NCBI RefSeq assembly: GCF_020177335.1
Contig: NZ_JAIVMG010000008.1
Location: 62,001-126,000, forward strand
Reading direction: 5' to 3'
DNA length: 64,000 nt
From: Stappia indica
GTDB taxonomy: Bacteria; Pseudomonadota; Alphaproteobacteria; Rhizobiales; Stappiaceae
Within the stretch, counting starts at the first letter, position 1. Each line of letters opens with the position of its first letter. The notes below the pieces were generated by a model, which was given only the letters and a program-made list of their open reading frames with translations, did not search any database and had not been told where the DNA came from. Position numbers and translations under genes: made by a program. Of the stretch, positions 1-9,360 are shown in pieces.

Positions 1-2667
1 GCCGCCCGAACCGATGGTGACCCCTTCGATGGTCAGTCCGGAAATGCCCGAGCCCGACAGCGCCGTCCCTGCGCTGCTGCCCAGGGTGATGTTGCGCACC
101 GCATTGTTGTTGCCCACCTCAATGGTGCTGACCGCGCCCGACGAATTGGTCAGCGTGGCCGCGCCATTGCCGGTCGGGTCGGAAATGACCGTCGAGCCTG
201 CGGGGATGTTGTCGCCGGTGATGTTGGCGGCGACCAGAAGGCCGGCATCGACAAAGGTGCGGCCGTCGCCGAAGGTGTCGACGGTCTGGTTGTCAGCAAG
301 GGCGAAGGTGAGACCCGCCGTGTCGATTGCCGCGCCATCGTTGATCAGGATGAAGTTGACGGTGCCAAGGCCACCAGCGGCGCCAATCGCGGTGGAGATG
401 GAGGCCCGGTTGTCGACCGAGGAGCCATCCCCGGTGCCGGTCGCCGTGGCGGCGACGAAATAGTTCGGCGTGCCTGCGGACAGGAAGTTGAAGCCACCTG
501 TGAAGGTGGTGGTGCCGAAGGAGTAGCTGCCGTTCGCGGCGTTGACGCCGATACCGTCCAGCGCGAAGGCAAGCCCGCCGATGTCACCGCCACCCCAGGT
601 GAACACCGCATTCGGCGCGGCGAAGGCCGCGCCATTGGTGCCGAGGACGATGCCCGTGCCCACATTGGTGATGGTGCCGCCATTGGTGATGGTGACACTG
701 CGCCCGTTCAGCGTGCCGGAAATGTCGACGCCCTTGCTGCCGGCAACACCAGTGCCGGTGACGTCCAGGCTCTGCATCGCGAGCGTGGCGTCGGCGCCCG
801 CCATATTGAGACCGGTTCCCCCGCCAAGACCGGTGATGTCCACATCGCCGAAAGTCAGGGTCGCGTTGGTCGTGCCGCTGAGGTCGATACCGTCGCTGGA
901 CGCCGCCGCGCCCAGGCCGTTGATCTCGGTGGTGCCGGAAAAGCCGTAGCTGCCGCCGCCGCTGACCTGGATCCCGTCGCCGCCGACCGTGTTGGCGGTG
1001 AAATCGGTGACATTGATCACGCCGGTGTTGTTGGTGAAGGTCAGCGCGTTGCCGGTGACATTGCTGATGCTGACCGTCGACAAGTTTGTCGTGCCGGTGT
1101 TGTTGGCAATGGTGATGCCGCTGCCGGCGCCGTTGATGGTGATGTTCGACAGGGTGGCGGCGTGGTTGTTCAGGAAGATGGCGCTGCCGCCGATGCCGCT
1201 GAACGAGAGGTTCGATAGCGTCAGGTTGCTGGCGCCGGTGATGTGAATGCCGTCGCCCGTGGTGTTCTGCAGCGACAAGTCCTGCAAGGTGGCATCGGCA
1301 ACGCCGCTGCCGCCTACCGCGATGGCGCCGCCCTGGATCGTCAGGTCGCGGATGGTCGCGCCGTTGGCGAGGGTGACCGTGGTGACGCCCGGGTCGCCAT
1401 CGATGGTGCCATTGGTGCCCGACAGCAGAAAATTGGTGGTGGTTCCGTCGCTGAGCTGCACCGCGACCGTCTCGCCGCCGCCGGTCAGGATCTGCCCCTG
1501 CTGCAGGGTGATGCCGGAGGTGGAAATGGTGCCGTTGTCGCCCAGTGCGATCACCAGCCCGTCAACACCGGCATTCGCCACCGCCGTTGCCAGGGACGTC
1601 GGGTCGGCGAAAGAGCCGGTGCCGCCGCCGACGCTGTCGGCATAGTAGACCCCGCCGTAGACCCGGCCGGTTTCCGGGTTGATCACGGCCACGCTGCTTG
1701 CGGCGGACGTGCTCGTCTTGTTGCCCGCGCGGATGCCCTTGTCGCGGCGCACGCCTTCGGTCATCCGCTGTTCCAGCGGCGACAGGGTGCTGCGGGTGCC
1801 CGCATCCGTGGTGCCGCCGAACAGCGGAATCCGCAGCCGTGCGCTCGCCAGCGCGTCCAGATCGTCCTCGCTGTCGAGCACCAGTTCCGCGCCGAGGGTA
1901 AAGCGCGAGCCGGAGAAGCCGAGCACGTCGTCGATCCGGTATTCCAGACCAATCCGGCCGCCGCTCTGGGTGTCATACCCGTCCCGGTCGTAGACATAAC
2001 CGCCCAAATAGGTGCGCAGCTTTTGTTTTTCGCCAAAGGGCGAGGCGAACAGCGCGCCGATCTCACCGGTCAGGCCGTAAAGCAGTGCTTCGGAGCTGTT
2101 GATCCGGGTGCGGTTCTCCACCAACTGGTTGTTGGTGATGCTGACGCCGTCCGACCGAAGCGTCGATCCGGCCGAGGTGCCGCCGCCGATCGGAATATGC
2201 GCATTCAGCCGCAGGTCGAAGATCGAGGTGAAGGCCTCAAGGCCGAGGGTCGCGCCGCCAAAGTAGTTGCCATTGTCGGTCTTGACCGCATCGGCAAACA
2301 CATTGGCGCCAAGGATCAGGTCCGGGCCGACAATACGGCGCAGCCCGAGGCCCACGGATGTTGAGCCGCGTGCATTCTCCCCCACGTCCAGTCTCAGGTC
2401 GAGGAAGACGAGCGATTCGCCGTCCTGGGCGAGCGGCACGAAGCCTTCCAGGAAGCCGGCCGCTTCGGATCCGGCCTGTGCGCCCAACTCGCCCCAGGGC
2501 CCCCAGACGGGCGCCGCGTCCTGTGCGTTGGCGGAGGCGCTTGCGCCCGCCAGCAGCGCGGCCGCGCAGGAGGAGGAGAGGAGTTCTCGTCCGGCGCCTT
2601 TCAGGAACCGGGAATGGGGGACCGGATAGGAAATGACACTCTCCCAGGAGTTCGGCGGGCAAAACAC
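1..2667 (-). CDS. Inverse autotransporter (intimin/invasin-like) with beta-helix passenger, 3' end cut off
   Basis: This frame is open from about 2710 down to base 1 and runs off the window, giving 889 residues without a stop. A signal peptide ends near residue 50 (ANA-Q). Residues about 58-285 look like an inverse-autotransporter beta-barrel, with alternating segments such as LILGANVFADAV and FDLRLNAHIPIG. A linker like that after intimin barrels follows (EQRMTEGVRRDKGIRAGNK, about 300-320). From about residue 339 the protein is a Gly/Thr/Asn-rich right-handed beta-helix, and a second copy of the helix cap begins near 733. By family knowledge the barrel inserts in the outer membrane and exports the C-terminal passenger as an adhesin or surface enzyme. 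The start is uncertain: GTG at 2667 is the only usual start codon I found in frame before the signal peptide, and it lacks a clear ribosome site. The passenger ligand is unknown. Confidence 0.72.
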   Translation of the reverse strand, partial: MFCPPNSWESVISYPVPHSRFLKGAGRELLSSSCAAALLAGASASANAQDAAPVWGPWGELGAQAGSEAAGFLEGFVPLAQDGESLVFLDLRLDVGENARGSTSVGLGLRRIVGPDLILGANVFADAVKTDNGNYFGGATLGLEAFTSIFDLRLNAHIPIGGGTSAGSTLRSDGVSITNNQLVENRTRINSSEALLYGLTGEIGALFASPFGEKQKLRTYLGGYVYDRDGYDTQSGGRIGLEYRIDDVLGFSGSRFTLGAELVLDSEDDLDALASARLRIPLFGGTTDAGTRSTLSPLEQRMTEGVRRDKGIRAGNKTSTSAASSVAVINPETGRVYGGVYYADSVGGGTGSFADPTSLATAVANAGVDGLVIALGDNGTISTSGITLQQGQILTGGGETVAVQLSDGTTTNFLLSGTNGTIDGDPGVTTVTLANGATIRDLTIQGGAIAVGGSGVADATLQDLSLQNTTGDGIHITGASNLTLSNLSFSGIGGSAIFLNNHAATLSNITINGAGSGITIANNTGTTNLSTVSISNVTGNALTFTNNTGVINVTDFTANTVGGDGIQVSGGGSYGFSGTTEINGLGAAASSDGIDLSGTTNATLTFGDVDITGLGGGTGLNMAGADATLAMQSLDVTGTGVAGSKGVDISGTLNGRSVTITNGGTITNVGTGIVLGTNGAAFAAPNAVFTWGGGDIGGLAFALDGIGVNAANGSYSFGTTTFTGGFNFLSAGTPNYFVAATATGTGDGSSVDNRASISTAIGAAGGLGTVNFILINDGAAIDTAGLTFALADNQTVDTFGDGRTFVDAGLLVAANITGDNIPAGSTVISDPTGNGAATLTNSSGAVSTIEVGNNNAVRNITLGSSAGTALSGSGISGLTIEGVTIGSGG

Positions 2668-2903
2668 TGTCCGAGTGGGGAAGGGGGTGCAAAAGAACCT
2701 CTTCCACCATCAGTAGAAATCAATTCTCAATTACGCTGCGTAAAAATCCTAAGGCAATATCCATACTTGAGGTTGTGGTTGACGGCGGTTGGATTTTGGT
2801 GTGGCTGTTGCGAAAATGCGACAGGCGACGGGTGTTCAGCCTGCCAGGCAACCATAAGAGGTGGAACTGTGTGCCGTCCGGCGAGAGCCTTCGGAGGCCT
2901 GGC
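2668..2903. other. Intergenic region between divergent genes
   Basis: This 236-base gap separates the surface protein (minus) from the ureidoglycolate lyase (plus). The part from about 2710 to 2770 is distinctly AT-rich compared with the rest of the window, so it probably holds the promoters of both genes. I see no convincing operator palindrome. A ribosome site GGAGG at 2893-2897 serves the plus-strand gene. Confidence 0.4.
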
Positions 2904-3437
2904 ATGAGGATGCGCCGGACCGGGATCGATCAGGAAAAGGAAGAGCCGTTGTTTCAGTTAAATCCGGAAGTGCTGTCCGAGGAGGCATTTGCGCCCTATG
3001 GGCGCGTGATCGATGCCGATGCGAGCCGCAGCCATCTGATCAACGATGGCCGGACGCGGCGGTTTCACGCGCTGGCGAGTGCCGAGCCGGGGGAGGAGGG
3101 CGAGGCGATTCTGTCGATCTTTCGTGGCACGCCCTGGCCGACACCTGTCGAGATCCGGATGCTGGAACGTCATCCGCTGGGGGCGCAGGCTTTCGTGCCG
3201 ATGGAGCGACACCCCTGGCTTGTGGTCGTGGCCGAGCGGCCGGAAGCCGCTGCCTGCCGCTGTTTTCTGGCGCGGGGGGATCAGGGCGTTCAGATCGCCC
3301 GTGGCGTCTGGCACCATCCGCTGCTCGTGCTGCAGCCGATGCAAGACTTTCTGGTCGTCGACCGGGCCGGGCCGGGCAACAACCTGGAGGAGGTGCATTT
3401 CGCCGACGGAGACTGGGCGCGCATCGCCCCGGTCTGA
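2904..3437 (+). CDS. allA: Ureidoglycolate lyase
   Basis: 177 residues, the usual size of the family. It should split (S)-ureidoglycolate into glyoxylate and urea, the last step of allantoin (purine) breakdown in the cytoplasm. Family features seen are the FAPYGRVID start, the LERHPLGAQAFVPM segment, and the conserved IARGVWHHPLL stretch followed by a V-D-R end. The ATG at 2904 follows GGAGG with 7-base spacing; a longer reading from 2775 has no ribosome site and a non-homologous extension. No other allantoin gene is adjacent, so it stands alone. It converges on the TRAP permease across a perfect stem-loop. Confidence 0.87.
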   Translation: MRMRRTGIDQEKEEPLFQLNPEVLSEEAFAPYGRVIDADASRSHLINDGRTRRFHALASAEPGEEGEAILSIFRGTPWPTPVEIRMLERHPLGAQAFVPMERHPWLVVVAERPEAAACRCFLARGDQGVQIARGVWHHPLLVLQPMQDFLVVDRAGPGNNLEEVHFADGDWARIAPV

Positions 3438-3445
3438 GTGTTTTC

Positions 3446-3472
3446 TCCCGGGCGCGGACGCTGCGCCCGGGA
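3446..3472. terminator. Stem-loop between convergent genes
   Basis: A perfect 10-base inverted repeat (TCCCGGGCGC / GCGCCCGGGA) with a 7-base loop sits between the ends of the ureidoglycolate lyase and the TRAP permease gene. T-runs are short on both sides, so it could serve both directions, but its efficiency is uncertain. Confidence 0.55.
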
Positions 3473-3492
3473 AGCTGTTTGGGCCGAAACGA

Positions 3493-5046
3493 TCAGAAGG
3501 CGAGCTTCGGCAGGAAGGTGGCAACCGACGGCCAGAGCCAGATCAGCGCCATGCCAAGGATCTGCAGCCCGATAAACGGCACCACGCCGCGGTAGATCTG
3601 ACCGGTGGTGATCTCCTTCGGTGCGGCCCCGCGCAGGTAGAACAGGGAAAAGCCAAAGGGCGGGGTCAGGAACGAGGTCTGCAGGTTGATGGCGATCAGG
3701 ATCGACAGCCAGACCGGATCGTGGCCCATCATGATCAACACCGGGGCGACCAGCGGCAGCAGGATCACCGAGATTTCCACGAAATCGAGGAAGAAGCCGA
3801 GCACGAAGATCAGGGCCATCACGAACAGGAGCGCCGCTTGCGGCCCGCCGGGCATGTTCGCCAGGAACTCCTCCACCCGCAGATCGCCGCCAAGGCCCCG
3901 GAACACCAGCGAGAACACGCTGGCGGTCAGGATCGTGGCGAAGATCATCGCGGTGACGCTCATGGTCGAGGTCATCACCGGCTTGAGCACGCCGCCGCGG
4001 AAGGTGCGGTGAAGCGCCTGGGCGATGGCGGCGGCGGCAATCAGCACCAGGACGGTGGCGAGACCACCGACCAGCCAGTCAGTGAGGCCAGCATCCGAAC
4101 GTTGCAGCCGCACCGGATGGATGCCGATCAGAACGGCAAGAAGGCCAAGCGCGGCGGCGCCGGCGAACACCAGTCGGTTCGCGCCTTTCGACTGACGGGC
4201 GCTGGCCATCAGCAGGGCGCCGATGGCCCCGACCGAGGCGGCCTCGCTCGGGGTGGCGATGCCGCCGAGGATCGAGCCGAGCACGGCGATGATCAACAGC
4301 ACCGGCGGCAGGATGGCGGCGGCGATCTCGCGCCGGGCGGGGCGGACGTCGAGCGCCTTCATCGCCGGCGCCGAGGCGGGGTTCAGCCAGGCCTTGGCGA
4401 GCAGGTAGAGAATGTAGATGCCGACGAGGGTGAGGCCCGGCAGCAGCGCCGCGGCGAAAATCTGCCCGACCGAGATGGTGTCGATGGTGAACTTGCCCTC
4501 CCGGAACTGGGCCTGCTGATAGGCATTCGACATCACGTCGGAGAGGATGATCAGCAAGGTGGAGGGCGGGATGATCTGCCCGAGCGTGCCGGAGGTGCAG
4601 ACGATGCCGGAAGCGAGTTTCGGGTCGTAGCCGTTGCGCAGCATGGTCGGCAGGGCGATCAGCCCCATGGCGACCACCGTGGCGCCGACGATGCCGGTGG
4701 AGGCGGCCAGCAGCGCGCCGACCAGCACCACGGAGATGCCGAGCCCACCGCGCAAGGGGCCGAACAGCCGGCCGGCGGTTTCCAGCAGGTCCTCGGCGAT
4801 GCGGCTTTTCTCCAGGACGATGCCCATGAAGACGAACAGCGGAATGGCGATCAGCACCTGGTTGGTCATCAGCCCGAAGGCGCGCTGGCCAAGGGCGCCG
4901 AGCAGGCCCGGGTCGAACTGACCGGTGAGCCAGCCGAGAAGGGCGAACAGGGTCGCGACACCGGCGAGGGTGAAGGAGACCGGGTAGCCGATCAGGATGG
5001 CGCCGATCAGCGCCGCGAACATCAAGAGGTCAAGGGGCAGGGTCAT
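3493..5046 (-). CDS. TRAP transporter large membrane subunit (DctM type)
   Basis: 517 residues with about a dozen hydrophobic helices, as expected for the DctM subunit that forms the ion-coupled transport channel in the inner membrane. The N-terminus MTLPLDLLMFAALIGAILIG is the typical first helix. It is about 80 residues longer than a classical DctM: a loop with extra helices lies near residues 240-330, as in the large subunits that pair with TakP-like binding proteins. Its start overlaps the stop of the small subunit by 4 bases (ATGA), so the two are translationally coupled. It is the last gene of the hut-linked operon. The substrate cannot be read from this subunit. Confidence 0.9.
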   Translation of the reverse strand: MTLPLDLLMFAALIGAILIGYPVSFTLAGVATLFALLGWLTGQFDPGLLGALGQRAFGLMTNQVLIAIPLFVFMGIVLEKSRIAEDLLETAGRLFGPLRGGLGISVVLVGALLAASTGIVGATVVAMGLIALPTMLRNGYDPKLASGIVCTSGTLGQIIPPSTLLIILSDVMSNAYQQAQFREGKFTIDTISVGQIFAAALLPGLTLVGIYILYLLAKAWLNPASAPAMKALDVRPARREIAAAILPPVLLIIAVLGSILGGIATPSEAASVGAIGALLMASARQSKGANRLVFAGAAALGLLAVLIGIHPVRLQRSDAGLTDWLVGGLATVLVLIAAAAIAQALHRTFRGGVLKPVMTSTMSVTAMIFATILTASVFSLVFRGLGGDLRVEEFLANMPGGPQAALLFVMALIFVLGFFLDFVEISVILLPLVAPVLIMMGHDPVWLSILIAINLQTSFLTPPFGFSLFYLRGAAPKEITTGQIYRGVVPFIGLQILGMALIWLWPSVATFLPKLAF

Positions 5047-5555
5047 GCGCCCTCCTTATGGGCGGAAAGACGCGCCAGATCCCGAAACAGGCAGGCAAGC
5101 CCCTGGATGGCGACCAGCAGGCAGAAGGCGGGGATCAGGGATTTCAGCAGGAAGGAGGCGGGAATGCCGCCGACCGAGATGGCTCCTTCGAGCACGGACC
5201 AGGAATTGCGCACGGACGGGTAGGCGTACCAGGCAAGCACCGCCATCGACGGCAACAGGAACAGGACGCTTCCGGCCGCGTCGATCATCGCCTGCCGGCG
5301 GCGGGACATCTGGGAATAGAAGATATCGACCCGCACATGCCCGTCGACCAGCAGCGTGTAGCCGGCGCCCAGCATGAACAGGGCGGAGTGCATGTAGAGC
5401 ACGCCCTCGTTCAGGAAGACGAAGCTGACGCCATAGACATAGCGCAGCAGCACGACCGCGAATTGCAGAAGGATCATGGCAAGGGCCAGCCAGCGCACCA
5501 AGGCACCGGTCGCCCGGTTGATGGTGTCCAGCCTGTCGGCGAAGCGGGTGAGCAC
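5043..5555 (-). CDS. TRAP transporter small membrane subunit (DctQ type)
   Basis: 170 residues with four membrane helices, the DctQ pattern. I place the start at GTG 5555, where the reading gives MLTRFADRLDTINRATG; AGGA lies about 9 bases upstream. The same frame is open further upstream, but that part is non-coding in composition and lies in the gap after the binding-protein gene. The protein supports assembly of the binding protein with the large channel subunit. The final bases overlap the large-subunit start (ATGA). Confidence 0.87.
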   Translation of the reverse strand: MLTRFADRLDTINRATGALVRWLALAMILLQFAVVLLRYVYGVSFVFLNEGVLYMHSALFMLGAGYTLLVDGHVRVDIFYSQMSRRRQAMIDAAGSVLFLLPSMAVLAWYAYPSVRNSWSVLEGAISVGGIPASFLLKSLIPAFCLLVAIQGLACLFRDLARLSAHKEGA

Positions 5556-5650
5556 GGTGCGGGGTCCTCGTGACCTGGCTGTCGCGCTGGCGCCCGCTTG
5601 AGGGGAGGCCGCGCCCTGCCAGGAAGGTGGCCGGAGGGTCGGAACGACAA

Positions 5651-5679
5651 CGGCGGGCCGGCGCGTGGCCAGCCCGCCG
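5651..5679. terminator. Hairpin between binding-protein and membrane-subunit genes
   Basis: An 8-base perfect inverted repeat (CGGCGGGC / GCCCGCCG) with a 13-base loop lies just after the binding-protein stop codon. There is no T-run. In TRAP and ABC operons such hairpins often stabilise the binding-protein message or reduce read-through to the membrane subunits. That role is inference here. Confidence 0.4.
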
Positions 5680-5689
5680 CAGGAGCGCG

Positions 5690-6787
5690 TTAGTACTTGT
5701 AGTCCATCGCCCGGGCGTTCATCTGCCCGTTGTCCGCGTAGGTCATGTACTTGGCGATCGAGGCGCGATAGGCGAGGAAGCTCTCGGTGATGCGCCGGAC
5801 CAGCTCGTCGCTGTCCTCGCGCAGCTCGCCGATGACCTCGCCGGCGGCATTGCCCATGGCGACGATCACATCGTCCGGAAGCTTCTTCACCTGGACGCCC
5901 TGCTCGGCGACGAGCTTCTCCAAAGCAAGCGCGTGCTTGGTGGAATACTCGGTCCAGACCGGGTTGTAGAGCGACTCGCAAGCCATCGCGACGGCCTGCT
6001 GCAGATCGGCGGGAAGCGCTTCGTAGGCTTCCTTGTTGACGGCGCATTCCTCGGCCGAGGACGGCTCGCCGACACCGGGCCAGTAGTAATTCTTGGCGAC
6101 CTGGTAGAAGCCGAGCGCCGAATCGCTCCACGGGCCGATGAATTCGCCGGCGTCGAGCGCGCCGGACTGCAGCGCCTGGAACATGTCGCGGCCGCCCATG
6201 GCCTGCACGGCCATGCCGAGCTTGGCGCACATTTCCGAGGCAAGACCGGTGGTGCGGAAACGCAGGCCCTTCAGGTCTTCCGCCGAATTGATCTCGTTGC
6301 GGAACCAGCCGGCCCACTGCGGACCGGAGTTGCCGCACAGGAACGGCTTCAGGCCGAACCGGCCGTACATCTCGTCATAGAGTGCCTGTCCGCCGCCATG
6401 GGCGAGCCAGCCGAACTGCTCGTCGGCGCGCAGGCCGAAGGGCTGCGATCCGAACAAAAGGATACCCTTGGACTTGGAGCCCCAGTAGGCGGGAACCGCG
6501 TGGTAGAGCTCGGCGGTGCCTTCGGAAACGGCATCGAAAACGCCGTGGCCGGGCACCAGCTCGCCGGCGGCGAAAAGCTGCACCTCGATCCGGCCGCCGG
6601 ACAGGGCGTTAATGCGGTCGGCGAGCATCTGCGCGGCGACGCCCGGGCCCGGCAGATTCTTCGGCCAGGCGGTGACCATCTTCCAGCGCAGCTTGTCCTG
6701 GGCGATTGCCGGGGCGGCGAGCGTCGCGCCGGCAGCGGTTGCGGCGGCGCCAACCGCAGCTTTTTTCAGGAAATCACGTCTTTTCAT
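5690..6787 (-). CDS. TRAP transporter periplasmic binding protein, TakP-like, Tat-exported
   Basis: 365 residues. The N-terminus MKRRDFLKKAAVGAAATAAG has the twin-arginine signature and is cleaved after APAIA. The body matches DctP-family binding proteins of the TakP (2-oxoacid) branch: AWPKNLPGPG near the start, LKGLRFRTTGLASEM with the arginine that usually grips the substrate carboxylate, then ALQSGALDAGEFIGPWSD and KNYYWPG. It feeds the two downstream membrane subunits. The gene begins 81 bases after hutU in the same direction, so the transporter probably belongs to the histidine operon. It may carry histidine, urocanate or a related acid; the fold alone would suggest a 2-oxoacid. Confidence 0.88.
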   Translation of the reverse strand: MKRRDFLKKAAVGAAATAAGATLAAPAIAQDKLRWKMVTAWPKNLPGPGVAAQMLADRINALSGGRIEVQLFAAGELVPGHGVFDAVSEGTAELYHAVPAYWGSKSKGILLFGSQPFGLRADEQFGWLAHGGGQALYDEMYGRFGLKPFLCGNSGPQWAGWFRNEINSAEDLKGLRFRTTGLASEMCAKLGMAVQAMGGRDMFQALQSGALDAGEFIGPWSDSALGFYQVAKNYYWPGVGEPSSAEECAVNKEAYEALPADLQQAVAMACESLYNPVWTEYSTKHALALEKLVAEQGVQVKKLPDDVIVAMGNAAGEVIGELREDSDELVRRITESFLAYRASIAKYMTYADNGQMNARAMDYKY

Positions 6788-6825
6788 CGCACGTAGGTCC
6801 TCTGGTTGTTGTCGTTGCCAGGAAA

Positions 6826-6846
6826 CGGGAGCCCGCGCGGCTCCCG
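6826..6846. terminator. Hairpin between hutU and TRAP binding-protein gene
   Basis: An 8-base perfect stem (CGGGAGCC / GGCTCCCG) with a 5-base loop. On the minus strand only a short T-rich stretch follows, so I expect partial termination or message processing between the hut enzymes and the transporter rather than a full stop. Confidence 0.35.
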
Positions 6847-6868
6847 ATGTGCCTGTCCGTCGCTTCCT

Positions 6869-8542
6869 TCAATTGCCGAGAATGGCGGGCAGGCGCAATC
6901 CATTTTCGCGCGCGCAGTCGAGCGCGATGTCATAGCCGGCATCGGCATGGCGCATCACCCCGGTCGCCGGATCGTTCCACAAGACGCGCTCGATCCGGCG
7001 GGCGGCATCGTCGCTGCCGTCGCAGCAGATCACCATGCCAGAATGCTGGGAAAAGCCCATCCCCACGCCGCCGCCATGATGCAGGCTGACCCAGGTCGCG
7101 CCGGAGGCGCAGTTGAGCAGGGCATTCAGCAGCGGCCAGTCGGACACCGCATCGGACCCGTCCATCATCGCTTCGGTCTCGCGGTTCGGCGAGGCGACCG
7201 AGCCGGAATCGAGATGGTCGCGGCCGATCACGATCGGCGCCTTCAGCTCGCCATTGCGGACCATCTCGTTGAACGCAAGGCCCAGCCGGTGACGGTCGCC
7301 GAGGCCGACCCAACAGATACGCGCCGGCAGGCCCTGGAAGGAAATGCGCTCGCGCGCCATGTCCAGCCAGCGATGCAGGTGGGTGTTGTCGGGCAGCAGC
7401 TCCCGGACCTTCTGGTCGGTCTTGTAGATGTCCTCCGGATCGCCGGACAGGGCGGCCCAGCGGAACGGGCCGACGCCGCGGCAGAACAGCGGCCGGATAT
7501 AGGCGGGCACGAAGCCGGGGAAGGCGAAGGCGTCTTCCAGCCCTTCCTCCAGCGCCATCTGGCGGATGTTGTTGCCATAGTCGAGGGTCGGCACACCGGC
7601 GTTCCAGAAGGCGACCATGGCTTCCACGTGATCGCGCATCGACGCGCGCGCGGCCTTCTCCACCGCCTTGGGATCGCTCTCGCGCTTGGCTTCCCACTCG
7701 GCCATGGTCCAGCCCTTGGGCAGGTAGCCGTTGATCGGGTCATGGGCGGAGGTCTGGTCGGTGACGATGTCCGGATGCACGCCGCGCCGCACCAGCTCGG
7801 GGAACACGTCGGCCGCGTTGCCCAAGAGCGCCACGGACTTGGCCTCGCCGGCCTTGGTCCAGCGCTCGATCATCTCCAGTGCCTCGTCGAGCGAATCGGT
7901 TTTCTCATCGACGTAGCGGGTGCGCAGGCGGAAATCGATGGAATCCGGGTTGCACTCCACCGCCAGACAGCAGGCGCCGGCCATGACTGCGGCGAGCGGC
8001 TGGGCGCCGCCCATGCCGCCGAGGCCGCCGGTCAGGATCCACTTGCCCTTGAGGCTGCCCTCGTAATGCTGGCGGCCGGCCTCGACGAAGGTTTCGTAGG
8101 TGCCCTGCACGATGCCCTGGGAGCCGATGTAGATCCACGACCCGGCGGTCATCTGGCCGTACATCATCAGCCCGGCCTTATCGAGCTTGTTGAAATGGTC
8201 CCAGTTGGCCCAATGCGGCACGATGTTGGAATTGGCGATCAGGACGCGCGGCGCGTCCTTGTGCGTCTTGAACACGCCCACCGGCTTGCCCGACTGGACC
8301 ACCAGCGTCTCATCCGCTTCAAGGTCCTTGAGCGTTGCCGCGATCCGGTCGAAATCGTCCCAGGTGCGGGCCGCCCGGCCGATGCCGCCATAGACGACCA
8401 GCTCATGCGGCTTTTCCGCGACATCCGGATCCAGGTTGTTCATCAGCATCCGCAAGGGCGCTTCGGTCAGCCAGGACTTGGCGGTGATCTCGGTGCCGGT
8501 GTCGGCTTTGACGATACGGGCGTTGTGACGCGGGTTGTTCAT
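6869..8542 (-). CDS. hutU: Urocanate hydratase
   Basis: 557 residues, full length for urocanase (EC 4.2.1.49), which adds water to urocanate to give imidazolonepropionate using tightly bound NAD. The NAD-binding glycine-rich stretch [14 protein letters not shown] is present, as are the conserved [11 protein letters not shown] and the C-terminal block [17 protein letters not shown]. It is the second step of histidine breakdown in the cytoplasm. Its start overlaps the hutG stop by 4 bases, which ties it to the hutI-hutH-hutG-hutU operon. Confidence 0.97.
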   Translation of the reverse strand: MNNPRHNARIVKADTGTEITAKSWLTEAPLRMLMNNLDPDVAEKPHELVVYGGIGRAARTWDDFDRIAATLKDLEADETLVVQSGKPVGVFKTHKDAPRVLIANSNIVPHWANWDHFNKLDKAGLMMYGQMTAGSWIYIGSQGIVQGTYETFVEAGRQHYEGSLKGKWILTGGLGGMGGAQPLAAVMAGACCLAVECNPDSIDFRLRTRYVDEKTDSLDEALEMIERWTKAGEAKSVALLGNAADVFPELVRRGVHPDIVTDQTSAHDPINGYLPKGWTMAEWEAKRESDPKAVEKAARASMRDHVEAMVAFWNAGVPTLDYGNNIRQMALEEGLEDAFAFPGFVPAYIRPLFCRGVGPFRWAALSGDPEDIYKTDQKVRELLPDNTHLHRWLDMARERISFQGLPARICWVGLGDRHRLGLAFNEMVRNGELKAPIVIGRDHLDSGSVASPNRETEAMMDGSDAVSDWPLLNALLNCASGATWVSLHHGGGVGMGFSQHSGMVICCDGSDDAARRIERVLWNDPATGVMRHADAGYDIALDCARENGLRLPAILGN

Positions 8543-9360
8543 CTGGGGTCTCCGGGAGTGACAAGCCGTCCGTCGAGCGCCAGGCGCTCCAGACGGGCAA
8601 GCAGGGTTGCAAGGTGGGGGCGCAGGCGCTTGGCCTTTGCCTCGTCATAGGAAAAGGGCAGGGTTTCCTCGGCCAGGTGGGTGGACTGGGCCAGCTCCAT
8701 CTGGATTGCGTGAACGCCGCTGGCCGGCTGGCCGTAGTGACGGGTGGTCCAGCCGCCCTTGAACCGGCCGTTGAGAACGCTGCTGTAGCCTTCGGCGCTG
8801 GCGCAGGTCTCGACCGTCGCCTGTTCGATCTGCGGATCGCAGGTGGTGCCGCCATTGGTGCCGATGTTGAAATCCGGCAGGGTGCCCTCGAACAGGAACG
8901 GGATATGCGAGCGGATCGAATGGCAATCGTAGAGGATCGCCACGCCATGCTGTGCCTTGACCCGTTCGATCTGCGCGGCCAGCGCGGCGTGATAGGGCGC
9001 ATGAAACTGCGCGGCGCGCTCCTCGATCTCCGCCGCATCGGGGGCGCCGCCCTCGCGCCAGATCGGCACGCCATCGAAATCGGTCAGCGGCACCAGTCCG
9101 GTGGTGTTCTGGCCCGGGTAGAGGCTGACACCGCTCGGGTCGCGGTTGGCATCCACCACATAGCGGTGGAAGGTGGCGCGCACGGTGGTCGCGCCGGCCA
9201 GCAGCCCGTCATAGAGCGTGTGGATATGCCAGTCGGTATCGGCGAGCTCCTGTCCGCGCTCGGACAGACGCGCGTGCATCGCCTCGGGAACATGGGTGCC
9301 CGTGTGCGGCAGCCCGAGGATGATGGGGGAGGTGCCCTCGTGAATCTCGACCGGAATCAT
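8539..9360 (-). CDS. hutG: N-formylglutamate deformylase
   Basis: 273 residues. It should hydrolyse N-formyl-L-glutamate to glutamate and formate, the last step of the five-step histidine route, which needs HutF upstream. Conserved family features are [12 protein letters not shown] near the N-terminus with a likely metal-binding His, [12 protein letters not shown], and the YDCHSIRS block. It should be a metal-dependent cytoplasmic enzyme. It overlaps hutH and hutU by 4 bases on each side. The presence of hutF rules out the alternative formiminoglutamase reading. Confidence 0.93.
   Translation of the reverse strand: MIPVEIHEGTSPIILGLPHTGTHVPEAMHARLSERGQELADTDWHIHTLYDGLLAGATTVRATFHRYVVDANRDPSGVSLYPGQNTTGLVPLTDFDGVPIWREGGAPDAAEIEERAAQFHAPYHAALAAQIERVKAQHGVAILYDCHSIRSHIPFLFEGTLPDFNIGTNGGTTCDPQIEQATVETCASAEGYSSVLNGRFKGGWTTRHYGQPASGVHAIQMELAQSTHLAEETLPFSYDEAKAKRLRPHLATLLARLERLALDGRLVTPGDPR

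Noticed and set aside
3046-5223. Long plus-strand open frame (725 codons) opposite the TRAP permease
   Set aside because: It is antisense to a clear membrane protein, rich in Arg, Gly, His, Gln without domains, and typical of high-GC shadow frames.
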